Shown: piece by piece, positions 8,819 through 17,849 of the stretch
Position numbering within the stretch: the first letter of the stretch is position 1
How the letters are laid out: the number at the start of each line of letters is the position of its first letter
Assembly (NCBI GenBank): GCA_029261535.1
Contig: JAJDBF010000011.1
Location: 81,907 to 145,906 of the forward strand
DNA from: Nitrospinaceae bacterium
GTDB lineage: Bacteria > Nitrospinota > Nitrospinia > Nitrospinales > Nitrospinaceae
Direction of reading: 5' to 3'
Length of the DNA stretch: 64,000 bases
Program-made: the position numbers and the translations under genes
Notes under the pieces: model-generated
Seen by the model: the letters and a program-made list of their open reading frames with translations, nothing else
Database searches by the model: none
Told to the model about the DNA's origin: nothing

Positions 8819-10528
8819 TTATTGTTGGCGAGAGGCTTCCCGTTGTTTTTTTATTCGGATACGCCTGAAAGCCTGAAACAGTCGATACGGCTGATTGCCC
8901 ACCCGGTAATAATGCAGATAATTTTTCATCGCCTGAATATTATTTCCCTCGATTTCGGAAAGAATCCCGCGGAGATAAATCACTTGCGGCAGGGGAACCA
9001 CGCTCCCCCGGATTTTTTCCAAAGCAAGTTTTGCCTTGTCCCGGAACACCGGGTCATGCGTTGTCTCGTAGAGATTGGCGAAAACTGTGGCGCGATAGAG
9101 AAAAGGAAAATCGCAGAGGGGGCACAGGGCTCTGGCCTCTTCGGTCATTTGGATTCTTTCTTCCGCGCCGAGGTTCCTGGAGTTGGCCGCATGAAGTTTT
9201 TGCGAGTAGCTGAAGGTGGTCCATAAGACTCCTGCCCCGATCAATAATATTACAGTCGCAAGGACGGTCCATCTTGCTGGAGAACCGGCGGTTGTTGTTT
9301 CAGGCGGAGAACCGGCTGTGATCAACGCTTGCGCCGCGCCAAAACACATCACCAGAGTGAACAGGAAATAAGGCGAAGGCCATATTGTATCGACCAGGTT
9401 GTGCGTCAGAAAGCCTGCCATGCCGGCCAGAAGTCCGAGGGCGAGCAAGGCCTCGGGGCCTCGATTTTTCTGGTAAAAGGGAAAGAGCCCTTTGAAAAAA
9501 TAAAAGAATGCAGTGAGTAGCAGGCCCAGCCCGATCAAACCCATATCGGACAGGGTTTGCAGGTAGAGACTGTGCGCATGAGGTGGCGGCAACACGATGG
9601 GAGGAATGGCATCCGTAAGAGGAAAGGGAATCTGGTATGGAAACAGCAGGGAGAAGGTCCACGGGCCTGATCCGATGAGGGGGTATTGTTTGAAAATTTC
9701 AAAGGCACCGTCCCAAAACAATTGGCGATAAAAAAATGCAGATGTCGCGGCTGAAAGTTCACCGAAGGCTGAGTCCTCCTGTCCGCCATCAAAGTTCATG
9801 AATAGTAGGTGAAATATCAGGCGGCCCACTCCAAACCCCAGAACAAGTAGCCCAGCGTTTTTTTTGTTGTCATTTTTAAAAAGGGCCCAGATGAAGAGGA
9901 TCATCATCACGCCAGCGGCGACATGCGCCCCGCGTGAATTGGTGAATCCCAATTGAACCCAGATCAATACAAACAGAAGCCAGGCGATTCCTTTGCGCGA
10001 TTTTTCAGGTTCGTAAAGAAACAATGCTGAAGACATGGCGAGCGGAAACAGCAGATAACCCGCCCGGAAATTAGAGTTGATGAATACAAAACTGATGGTG
10101 GTGTTGACTGTCGGAAAGTAAACTTGAAAGATCCAGCTCATCACCCCTTGCAGAGCGGCGATAAGGGTCAGTAACCAGAATAATCTTCGCACCTGCTCCA
10201 CAGTTCTGAAGGTTCGATGGAGAAATAACAGGAGCACCATCCCGGTGATGTATTTTACAAAAAACTGTAGGCTTAAATCCGGCCATACCGAATAGAAGAA
10301 CCCGATCACTCCCCATAAGAATAACAACCCGAGCCAGATCGATCCGATAGTGTCAGGGCGGACCTCCTCATTCCCTTGCTTCCTGTGCAGAAGGGAAAAC
10401 ATCAGGCAGGACAGTGCCAGAAATAGAAACAGGCAGGAGATTTCTATCGGGTCGAAGGGGACGTGGGTTTCACCCACCCCAATCGTGTGGAGGGCGATCA
10501 GAAAAAGAGAGAAGAGGAAGCCGCTCAT
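8819..10528 (-). CDS. O-antigen ligase/polymerase family membrane protein (Wzy/WaaL-like)
   Basis: A 569-residue protein with roughly 11-12 hydrophobic helices. A large loop carries PPPHAHSLYLQTLSDMGLIGL, the hallmark His-containing region of the Wzy_C / O-antigen ligase superfamily. The C-terminal ~130 residues after the last helix (NSRNLGAEERIQMTEEARALCP onward) look helical and TPR-like, as often seen in bacterial ligase-type proteins. It should act in the inner membrane on undecaprenyl-linked glycans, either polymerising repeat units or transferring them to lipid A core or protein. Sequence alone does not separate the two. Divergent from manC; the ATG at 10528 is used. Confidence 0.84.
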   Translation of the reverse strand: MSGFLFSLFLIALHTIGVGETHVPFDPIEISCLFLFLALSCLMFSLLHRKQGNEEVRPDTIGSIWLGLLFLWGVIGFFYSVWPDLSLQFFVKYITGMVLLLFLHRTFRTVEQVRRLFWLLTLIAALQGVMSWIFQVYFPTVNTTISFVFINSNFRAGYLLFPLAMSSALFLYEPEKSRKGIAWLLFVLIWVQLGFTNSRGAHVAAGVMMILFIWALFKNDNKKNAGLLVLGFGVGRLIFHLLFMNFDGGQEDSAFGELSAATSAFFYRQLFWDGAFEIFKQYPLIGSGPWTFSLLFPYQIPFPLTDAIPPIVLPPPHAHSLYLQTLSDMGLIGLGLLLTAFFYFFKGLFPFYQKNRGPEALLALGLLAGMAGFLTHNLVDTIWPSPYFLFTLVMCFGAAQALITAGSPPETTTAGSPARWTVLATVILLIGAGVLWTTFSYSQKLHAANSRNLGAEERIQMTEEARALCPLCDFPFLYRATVFANLYETTHDPVFRDKAKLALEKIRGSVVPLPQVIYLRGILSEIEGNNIQAMKNYLHYYRVGNQPYRLFQAFRRIRIKKQREASRQQ

Positions 10529-10739
10529 GGGCAGGTGGGGATTAAGTTTAAGGAAGGTACGGGTAATTCGGGGAAGGCAACGACTGGCTTCGAGTATAGC
10601 TAAATAAAGTTTGTGTTAACAGGAAATAAAGGCAGGCGAAACTTTCAAGGGGCGTGGGCTTGTGTTAGAATTTTGACAACTGCACCGCGATGAACCACGG
10701 CGCAGAAGTTAATCCTTCTCCACTTTTTCCCATTCCAAA

Positions 10740-12179
10740 TTGATGAAAGCCGTCCTGCTTGCCGGGGGAAGCGGTACCCGATTCTGGCCGCTCAGCCGGG
10801 AAATGCACCCCAAACAGTTCCTGAAATTTGAAGGGGATCGTTCCCTTCTGCAAGGTACCCTGGCGCGTTTGTTACCGCTGGTCCCGATAGAAAATATCTA
10901 CGCTGTCACCCACCGTAAACAGGCCGAGGAAACCTGCCGTCAATTACAGGGTTTTGGATTTCATCCGCAAAACCTGGTGGCAGAACCGATCGGTCGTAAC
11001 ACCTCTGCCGCCGTGGCTCTGGTCTGTCATTTGCTGGAAGGTGATGCGGATGAAGTGGTCGGGTTTTTCCCGGCCGATCATCTGGTAGACAATCTGCCAG
11101 CCTTTGAAGAAGGGGTCAAAGCGGCGGAAGCGTTGGCCCGGCGCGGGTTTCTGGTGACGCTCGGCATACCTCCTCTTCGCCCTGAGACGGGATACGGCTA
11201 TATTGAACGCGGTGAATCGTTGTCTGATTCAACCGGTTTCAAGGTGAAGGCCTTTCGAGAAAAACCCGATTCTGAAACTGCGAAAGGGTATCTTGAGCAG
11301 GAAGGTTTTTTCTGGAACTCGGGCATATTGTTCGGCACCGCCCGTCAGTTGTTGCAAGAGATTCACCACTGGATGCCAGAGCTGAATGAGTCTCTTCAAG
11401 AAATTAAAACGTATCTAAAACCCGATCCCGGATTTTTTCCGTTTCAAGTGTTCAATGATGCAGGTTGCCGTCTCTATCAAACACTGCCGTCCTTGTCCAT
11501 CGATTACGGCGTGTTGGAGCGGTCCGAAAATGTCGCGGTGGTGCCGTGCGAGATGGGCTGGTGCGATGTGGGCTCGTGGGAAGTTCTTCGCGATTTGTTC
11601 GATGCCGATGACGATGGCAACGTATCGCCTGAAAACGTGGAACTGCTCGATTGTACCAACAACCTCATTCATGCCGATGGCCGACTCATCGCCGCCCTCG
11701 GTGTGGACAATCTCATCGTGGTCGACACGCCAGATGCCTTGCTCGTGTGTCGCCGTGACCGGGCGCAGGACATTCGCAAGCTGGTTGAGAAATTAAAGTC
11801 GCACGATCGCCAAGAGGTGAAAAGTGATTCCACCGTGGCCAAGCCCTGGGGCAGTTACACCGATCTTGTGCGTCAACAGGATTACCTGATCAAACGAATC
11901 ACGGTGATGCCGGGGCATCAGCTCAGCCTGCAGGCGCACGAACATCGCTCGGAACACTGGGTGGTGGTGTCGGGGCAGGCGGAAGTGGAATGCGATGATT
12001 CGCGGCGACAGCTCAATGTGAATGAGTCAACTTTCATCCCACAGGGGGCGAAGCATCGTCTGTCCAATCCCGGTACCACGCCACTGGTTCTGGTCGAGAT
12101 TCAGATCGGGCATCACCTGAGCGAAGACGACATCACCCGCTATGAAGACCGCTATGGTCGCGCCGATCCTTTGATATAA
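10740..12179 (+). CDS. manC: Mannose-1-phosphate guanylyltransferase / mannose-6-phosphate isomerase
   Basis: A 479-residue bifunctional ManC/AlgA-type enzyme. The N-terminal nucleotidyltransferase has [34 protein letters not shown] and WNSGI; the C-terminal cupin-type isomerase domain has PGHQLSLQAHEHRSEHWVVVSG. It makes GDP-mannose from fructose-6-phosphate-derived mannose phosphates. Length and motifs are normal. It is transcribed alone between the divergent O-antigen ligase and the convergent gmhA. No phosphomannomutase is visible in the window. Confidence 0.94.
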   Translation: MMKAVLLAGGSGTRFWPLSREMHPKQFLKFEGDRSLLQGTLARLLPLVPIENIYAVTHRKQAEETCRQLQGFGFHPQNLVAEPIGRNTSAAVALVCHLLEGDADEVVGFFPADHLVDNLPAFEEGVKAAEALARRGFLVTLGIPPLRPETGYGYIERGESLSDSTGFKVKAFREKPDSETAKGYLEQEGFFWNSGILFGTARQLLQEIHHWMPELNESLQEIKTYLKPDPGFFPFQVFNDAGCRLYQTLPSLSIDYGVLERSENVAVVPCEMGWCDVGSWEVLRDLFDADDDGNVSPENVELLDCTNNLIHADGRLIAALGVDNLIVVDTPDALLVCRRDRAQDIRKLVEKLKSHDRQEVKSDSTVAKPWGSYTDLVRQQDYLIKRITVMPGHQLSLQAHEHRSEHWVVVSGQAEVECDDSRRQLNVNESTFIPQGAKHRLSNPGTTPLVLVEIQIGHHLSEDDITRYEDRYGRADPLI

Positions 12180-12208
12180 TTAATTTTGGGAACAGAAAAA
12201 AGACTTCG

Positions 12209-12775
12209 TTAAAACTCGTCGTCCAGGATTTCACAGATGATATGACCCATCGTGATATGCGCTTCCTGAATGCGGGCGGTTTCCGAAGAGGGGACCACCA
12301 GAGCGAGATCCACAATATCTTTTAGTGCACCGCCATCTTTTCCCAGCAGACCGATCGTCTGGATCCCCATCGCCTGTGCTTGTTGCACTGCCCGGATGAC
12401 ATTTTCCGATTGCCCACTGGTGCTGATGGCAAGCACGACATCATTTTTTTGTCCCAGCCCTTCGATCTGTCGCGAAAAGATTTCTTCAAAACCATAGTCG
12501 TTGCCAATGGCAGTGAGGGCGGAAGTGTCGACAGTCAGTGCCAGTGCTGGAATCGATTGCCGCTCCTTTTTGTATCGCCCCACCAGTTCCGCCGCGATGT
12601 GCTGGGCATCCGCCGCGCTCCCGCCGTTGCCCATGAGGAGCAGTTTGCCGCCACTTTTAAGACTGTGCCGAACCATGCCGATGGCCCGGTCGATGTCCTC
12701 CGCCATGGTGTCGGCGATGGTGCGTTTGAGATCGGCACTGTTGTTGAGGAATGCACGGATTCGATCCTGACTCAT
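12209..12775 (-). CDS. gmhA: Phosphoheptose isomerase (SIS domain)
   Basis: A 188-residue SIS-domain protein with [37 protein letters not shown] and the C-terminal [14 protein letters not shown], carrying the His/Glu/Gln/His residues that bind zinc in GmhA. The reaction is sedoheptulose-7-phosphate to D-glycero-D-manno-heptose-7-phosphate for LPS inner core or S-layer glycans. The start codon overlaps the rmlA stop by 4 bp (12772-12775), implying translational coupling. DiaA is a close relative, but the sugar-gene context favours GmhA. Other heptose genes (hldE, gmhB) are not here. Confidence 0.88.
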   Translation of the reverse strand: MSQDRIRAFLNNSADLKRTIADTMAEDIDRAIGMVRHSLKSGGKLLLMGNGGSAADAQHIAAELVGRYKKERQSIPALALTVDTSALTAIGNDYGFEEIFSRQIEGLGQKNDVVLAISTSGQSENVIRAVQQAQAMGIQTIGLLGKDGGALKDIVDLALVVPSSETARIQEAHITMGHIICEILDDEF

Positions 12776-13662
12776 CGTTGGTGCGGCCTTCCGCTCTTGG
12801 CGAGCTTGAGAAGATATTGTCCGTAATTATTTTTGGCCAGAGGCTCCGCCAGTATTGCCAGTTGATCGGCAGAGATGGTCCCCATGTTGAAAGCGACTTC
12901 TTCCGGACAGCAGATTTTCAGTCCCTGCCGCTTTTCGATGGTTTCGATGAAGTTGGATGCAGAGAGCAAGGCATCGTGCGACCCGGTGTCGAGCCAGGCG
13001 TAACCGCGTTGCATGATCTCTACCGTCAACTGTCCGCGTTCCAGATAGACCCGGTTTAAATCCGTGATTTCCAGTTCGCCCCTGGCAGAAGGTTTCAGGT
13101 TGGCGGCGATGTCGATCACTTGATTGTCGTAAAAGTACAATCCGGTAACAGCGTAATTTGATTTTGGATTCGCGGGTTTTTCTTCCAGGCTGATGGCACT
13201 TCCGTTGTCATCGAATTCGACGACACCATAAATTTCCGGATCGTTCACCCAGTAGCCGAAAACGGTAGCACCCTCGGTGCGTTTGCGGGCGTTGTTCAAC
13301 AGGTCGGTCAGTCCGTGTCCGTAGAAAATATTGTCGCCCAAAATCAGACTGCAACTGTCATTGCCGACAAAATCCGCACCAATAATGAATGCCTGCGCCA
13401 GTCCATCCGGGCTGGGTTGCTCGGCATACTGGATGCTTATTCCCCACTGGGTACCATCCTTGAGCAGGGCCTCATACAACGGGCGGTCCTGCGGTGTGGT
13501 GATCACCAGAACTTCATTGATCCCTGCCAGCATCAGCACACTTAGCGGATAGTAGACCATCGGCTTGTCGTACAGAGGCATGAGTTGTTTGCTCACGACT
13601 TGAGTGAGTGGATACAGCCGCGTCCCCGAGCCACCTGCGAGAATGATTCCTTTTTTTACCAT
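12772..13662 (-). CDS. rmlA: Glucose-1-phosphate thymidylyltransferase
   Basis: A 296-residue classical RmlA with [49 protein letters not shown] and [11 protein letters not shown]. It makes dTDP-glucose. It lies 30 bp downstream of rmlB and overlaps gmhA by 4 bp, so rmlB-rmlA-gmhA form one unit. rmlC is absent here, so the pathway stops visibly at dTDP-4-keto-6-deoxyglucose. Confidence 0.95.
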   Translation of the reverse strand: MVKKGIILAGGSGTRLYPLTQVVSKQLMPLYDKPMVYYPLSVLMLAGINEVLVITTPQDRPLYEALLKDGTQWGISIQYAEQPSPDGLAQAFIIGADFVGNDSCSLILGDNIFYGHGLTDLLNNARKRTEGATVFGYWVNDPEIYGVVEFDDNGSAISLEEKPANPKSNYAVTGLYFYDNQVIDIAANLKPSARGELEITDLNRVYLERGQLTVEIMQRGYAWLDTGSHDALLSASNFIETIEKRQGLKICCPEEVAFNMGTISADQLAILAEPLAKNNYGQYLLKLAKSGRPHQR

Positions 13663-13692
13663 GTGATTTTTTCTCTGCGTTCTAAAGATTAG

Positions 13693-14751
13693 TTAATCCG
13701 TTAAACCCAACCGCTCGCCGCGGTAGGCACCGGACATCACCCGCTCCAGCCATTGGCTGTTGTCGAGGTACCAGCGAAGGGTTTTGCGCAAGCCCGATTC
13801 AAAATCATTTTCCGGTTTCCAGCTCAGCTCCTTTTTTATTTTGGAAGCGTCGATTGCATAACGGCGATCGTGTCCCGGTCGGTCCTTCACAAAAGTGATC
13901 AACTCTTCATGCGGTACAGGTCCGCGCTCCGGTGCCATTTCATCCAGCAGGCGGCAGATGGTCTTGACCACTTCAATATTTGGTTTCTCGCTGTCGCCGC
14001 CAATGTTATAGACCTCTCCAGGAGTTCCGGCTTCCAGTACGCGCTGAATCGCCCGGCAATGATCCTCGACGAACAACCAGTCGCGCACCTGCTGACCGTC
14101 GCCGTAAATCGGTAACGGTTCTCCCGCCAACGCTTTGCCCGTCACCAGCGGGATGAGTTTCTCCGGAAACTGAAACGGACCGTAATTGTTGGAACAATTG
14201 GTGGTGAGCACGGGCAGGCCAAACGTCCGGTTGTATGCCCGCGCAAGATGATCGGCCCCGGCTTTGGATGCGGAGTAGGGCGAGTTCGGCGCGTAGGGGG
14301 TGGTCTCGGTGAACAACCCGGTTTTCCCGAGCGAGCCATAAACTTCATCAGTGGAAACGTGAAGAAAACGGAAGTCCTCTTTCGCCTGCCCTGCAAGCGA
14401 CAGCCAGTGACCCCGGGCTGACTCCAGCATTTCAAACGTGCCGACGACATTGGTCAGGATGAAATCTCCGGGCGATTCAATGGACCGGTCGACGTGCGAC
14501 TCGGCGGCAAAATTCACCACATAGTCCGGTGAATGATCTTTAAAAAGGGAACGGACCAGATCGTGGTCGCGGATATCCCCTTCTACGAAAATGTGATTGG
14601 GGTTGCCGCTCAGCGATTGCAAAGTATCGAGGTTGCCCGCGTAGGTCAGGGCATCCAGATTGATCACCTTGACACCGGGCTTCTGCAAGGTCAGTAGAAC
14701 AAAGTTGCCGCCAATAAAACCGGCACCGCCTGTTACCAGATATGTTTTCAT
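13693..14751 (-). CDS. rmlB: dTDP-glucose 4,6-dehydratase
   Basis: A 352-residue RmlB with [37 protein letters not shown] and the catalytic [15 protein letters not shown]. It converts dTDP-glucose to dTDP-4-keto-6-deoxy-glucose. Length and all motifs are canonical. It follows the PIN-aminotransferase gene by 23 bp and precedes rmlA by 30 bp, in an apparent operon wbpA-like / PIN-aminotransferase / rmlB / rmlA / gmhA on the minus strand. Confidence 0.95.
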   Translation of the reverse strand: MKTYLVTGGAGFIGGNFVLLTLQKPGVKVINLDALTYAGNLDTLQSLSGNPNHIFVEGDIRDHDLVRSLFKDHSPDYVVNFAAESHVDRSIESPGDFILTNVVGTFEMLESARGHWLSLAGQAKEDFRFLHVSTDEVYGSLGKTGLFTETTPYAPNSPYSASKAGADHLARAYNRTFGLPVLTTNCSNNYGPFQFPEKLIPLVTGKALAGEPLPIYGDGQQVRDWLFVEDHCRAIQRVLEAGTPGEVYNIGGDSEKPNIEVVKTICRLLDEMAPERGPVPHEELITFVKDRPGHDRRYAIDASKIKKELSWKPENDFESGLRKTLRWYLDNSQWLERVMSGAYRGERLGLTD

Positions 14752-14774
14752 GGACGGATCATCTCATGGAAGGA

Positions 14775-16298
14775 TTAGGAAAAAAAGTCCTGAATTGCGG
14801 AGACGACAAACTCCTGCTGTTCCGGAACCACTTCGAACGAGTTGGGTAGTGCCAGCGTTTCGTCTGCGGCAGTTTCAGAAACTTTGAAATCACCTGTCTT
14901 GTAACCGAGGTCCTTAAAACATTCCTGCTGGTGCAGGCACAGCGGATAATACACTTCGCAACCGATACTGCGTTTCTGGAAATGTTCGCGCAGGGCATCA
15001 CGCTTGCCGTTAGCGACCCGGATGACGAACTGATTGTAGATGTGGCGCGAGGTGACATCCGCCGGAGTCTGGACATGGTTTTCCAATCCTGCCTCTGCGA
15101 TGAGTCCGCGGTAGCGGTCGGCATTCGCCTGTCGTTTTTGGGTCCATCCGTCCAGATACGGGAGTTTGGCCGCCACCACCGCCGCTTGCAGAGTGTCGAG
15201 GCGAAAATTCCCGCCAACCCACTTGTGGTAATACTTCGGATGCGAACCATGCACCCGCAGGATACGCAGGCGTTCATAAAGACTTTCAGAATCGGTGGTG
15301 ACCAGGCCGCCATCGCCGATGCCTCCGAGATTTTTTGTCGGGAAAAAGGAGAAGCACCCCATGTCGCCGAGTGATCCTGCGCGTTGGTCCTTGTATTCAG
15401 AGCCGATCGCCTGTGCCGCGTCTTCAATCACCACGAGGTTGTGCTCTTTGGCGATGGTATGGATCGGTTCCATATCCGCGCACTGACCGTACAAGTGAAC
15501 CGGCATAATGGCTTTGGTTTTTTTTGTTACGGCTTTGGCAACCAGATCGGCATCGATGTTGAACGTCACCGGATCGATATCAACGAATACCGGTTTGGCT
15601 CCGACTCGCACGATGGAGCCTACGGTCGCAAAAAAAGTGAACGGAGTGGTGATGACTTCATCGCCGGGGCCAATGTCCCCAGCCATCAGGGCGATCACCA
15701 GCGCATCGGTGCCGGAAGACACGCCCACGGCAAACCGAGACTGGCAATATTGCGCGACCTTGTCCTCCAGGTCTGTCACCTGTGGACCCAGAATGAATTT
15801 GCCGGATCGGACGACTTCATACATCTCCCGCTCGGCAGAATTTAACCATTCGTGATACGAACCCGGTATATCGAGCAGGGGCACGCCAGTCAACGGTGCT
15901 GTGGATTGATCGAGACGTGTTATAAATTGCGCCGGGGTGAGTGTCGAAACTTCCAGCGCAGAAAATGATTCGGTATTTAATGTGAGCACCGCATCCAGCC
16001 CAAGAATCTGCACCGCTTGGGCTGACAGGGTTTCGCAAAACCCGGCACGGGTATCGGGGAGGGTGTCTGTCACCTCTGGTCCGGCTTGAGGTGTGGTCGG
16101 AAAACGGGACACTATCTGGCCCAATCGTTCGCGAGCCAGTTTATCGTCGAGAGAATTTCGGATTTGCCGATGGGCATCGGGCACGCTGGCAGACAGCACC
16201 CAAGCCTGCACCCGATCACTGCTCAATTGTTCGAGTAGCTCGTCATTAGGATGGATCGCAAGATCGACCAGGACATCAGTATGGATTAACAGTTTCAA
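14775..16298 (-). CDS. Degenerate PIN domain fused to DegT/WbpE-type sugar aminotransferase
   Basis: A 507-residue frame beginning with TTG at 16298, preceded by AAGAGG at 6 bp spacing. Residues ~137-507 are a full DegT/DnrJ/EryC1/StrS aminotransferase (VSSGTDALVIALMAGDIGPGD, EDAAQAIGSEYKD, and FFPTKNLGGIGDGG with the PLP lysine at about K322), the WbpE/FdtB class. Residues 1-~130 have the strand-helix pattern of a VapC-like PIN domain (LIHTDVLVDLAI at the start; VQILGLDAVLTLNTESF near the end). The first catalytic aspartate is replaced by His6 and other acidic positions look weakened, so nuclease activity is doubtful. The upstream wbpA-like gene is 33 bp away, supporting UDP-3-keto-GlcNAcA as the amino acceptor. 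Reading-frame continuity is certain; the PIN call is by eye. Confidence 0.85.
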   Translation of the reverse strand: MKLLIHTDVLVDLAIHPNDELLEQLSSDRVQAWVLSASVPDAHRQIRNSLDDKLARERLGQIVSRFPTTPQAGPEVTDTLPDTRAGFCETLSAQAVQILGLDAVLTLNTESFSALEVSTLTPAQFITRLDQSTAPLTGVPLLDIPGSYHEWLNSAEREMYEVVRSGKFILGPQVTDLEDKVAQYCQSRFAVGVSSGTDALVIALMAGDIGPGDEVITTPFTFFATVGSIVRVGAKPVFVDIDPVTFNIDADLVAKAVTKKTKAIMPVHLYGQCADMEPIHTIAKEHNLVVIEDAAQAIGSEYKDQRAGSLGDMGCFSFFPTKNLGGIGDGGLVTTDSESLYERLRILRVHGSHPKYYHKWVGGNFRLDTLQAAVVAAKLPYLDGWTQKRQANADRYRGLIAEAGLENHVQTPADVTSRHIYNQFVIRVANGKRDALREHFQKRSIGCEVYYPLCLHQQECFKDLGYKTGDFKVSETAADETLALPNSFEVVPEQQEFVVSAIQDFFS

Positions 16299-16331
16299 GA
16301 AAAACCTCTTTAAAATTTGAGAAGAAAAAAA

Positions 16332-17720
16332 TCAGGCTTTGATGATTTTGTCGGACTGGATATCACCGCAGGCGTTGCGCGTGTCGAGCACCATCTTCGC
16401 TGAATTGACAATCGACTCGTAGTCGAACACGGTGTGATCGGTGAGGATCAGCACGGCATCGAATTGTGGGATGGTGGACAGCGCAACGGATTCCTTTCCA
16501 GTAAACTGTGCGTATTCGCGTGACGGGCCGATGCGGGGAACATAAGGATCGTGGTACTCGACTTGTGCTCCCGCGTCCTTCAGCAATTGCATGATTTTCA
16601 AGCTCGGCGATTCCCGGTAGTCGTCGACATTTTTTTTGTAGGCCACGCCGAGGATGAGCAACCGACTTTTTCCAAAAGCGATGCCTTTTTTATTGAGCAC
16701 CCACATGAGGCGTTGCACAACGTAAGTGGGCATTTGCAGGTTGATCTCACCGGCCAATTCAATGAAACGGGTGGTGATGCCGTATTCCCGCGCCTTCCAG
16801 GTCAGATAAAAAGGGTCGATGGGGATGCAGTGTCCGCCGAGACCCGGTCCCGGATAAAACGGCATGAAGCCGAACGGTTTGGTGCTGGCGGCGCGGATCA
16901 CTTCCCACACGTCGATGTCCATACGGTCAAAAATAATTTTCAGTTCGTTGACCAGCGCGATGTTGACTGCGCGAAAAATATTCTCCATCAACTTGGTGGC
17001 TTCAGCCGTTGACGTGCTCGATACCGGCACGATCTCTTCGACAATCTGGCTGTACAGCGCAATGGCCGCTTCGAGCCCGAACTCAGTATCGGCCCCGACC
17101 ACTTTCGGGATCGTGCGGGTACTGAAATTTGGATTGTTCGGGTCTTCGCGTTCCGGCGAATAGGCAACATGGTAATCTTCGTTGGCTTTCAGGTCGGATC
17201 CTTTTTCCATGAGAGGAATCAACACGTCGCGGGTGGTTCCTGGATAAGTGGTCGATTCCAGAAGTATCAGTTGTCCTTTTTTAAGATGCGGGGCGATGGA
17301 CCGGGCGGTGTTCGCCACATAGCGCATTTCCGGTTCGCGGTTTTTGGTCAATGGGGTGGGGACGCAGATCAACAGGCAGTCCATCTGGCTCACTTTGGCA
17401 AATTCGGTGGTCGCCAAAAATTTTCCTGATGAGACCAGTTCGCTGATGATCTCTCCCGACAGATGACGAATATAACTTTTTCCGGCGGTAAGTTGTTCAA
17501 CCTTATTTTTGTCGATGTCAAAACCGGTGACGGAAAAACCTGCCCTGCCAAATTCGATGACAAGGGGAAGTCCTACATAGCCGAGGCCGATAACACCGAT
17601 GTTGGCCTTTTGATTTTTTATCAGGTCGATGAGCATACGTTGCGCGGGCATTCCAAGGAAAAGGTTGCTTGTCCATTGTCGAAAAATGGTGCGCCGACTA
17701 GGTTTGAGAGAGTTTAGCAA
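16332..17720 (-). CDS. wbpA: UDP-N-acetylglucosamine 6-dehydrogenase, WbpA type
   Basis: A nucleotide-sugar dehydrogenase with IGVIGLGYVGLPLVIEFGRAG, CVPTPLTKNREP, ESTTYPGTTRD, SPEREDPNNPNF and PGPGLGGHCIPIDPFYL, where the catalytic Cys sits in GGHC. The SPERE(D)P and HCIPIDP signatures fit the WbpA/UDP-GlcNAc branch, producing UDP-GlcNAcA with two NAD+. The longest frame starts at a TTG (17720), but alignment to the family suggests ATG at 17651 or 17636; neither has a strong ribosome binding site. First gene of the minus-strand run and divergent from the GT9 gene. UDP-ManNAc dehydrogenase is an alternative substrate class. Confidence 0.88.
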   Translation of the reverse strand: MLNSLKPSRRTIFRQWTSNLFLGMPAQRMLIDLIKNQKANIGVIGLGYVGLPLVIEFGRAGFSVTGFDIDKNKVEQLTAGKSYIRHLSGEIISELVSSGKFLATTEFAKVSQMDCLLICVPTPLTKNREPEMRYVANTARSIAPHLKKGQLILLESTTYPGTTRDVLIPLMEKGSDLKANEDYHVAYSPEREDPNNPNFSTRTIPKVVGADTEFGLEAAIALYSQIVEEIVPVSSTSTAEATKLMENIFRAVNIALVNELKIIFDRMDIDVWEVIRAASTKPFGFMPFYPGPGLGGHCIPIDPFYLTWKAREYGITTRFIELAGEINLQMPTYVVQRLMWVLNKKGIAFGKSRLLILGVAYKKNVDDYRESPSLKIMQLLKDAGAQVEYHDPYVPRIGPSREYAQFTGKESVALSTIPQFDAVLILTDHTVFDYESIVNSAKMVLDTRNACGDIQSDKIIKA

Positions 17721-17849
17721 ATAACAAGTGCCAACTCAATTTCCCCTTTGTCTTTTAGAGCTTGTAAAAATTGTTCCCTTCCTCAACATTTGCTAGAGTG
17801 GAGGGGATGTCGTAAGGCTTGATTTCCGGTGAGTTTTTCAAGGGGCAAC

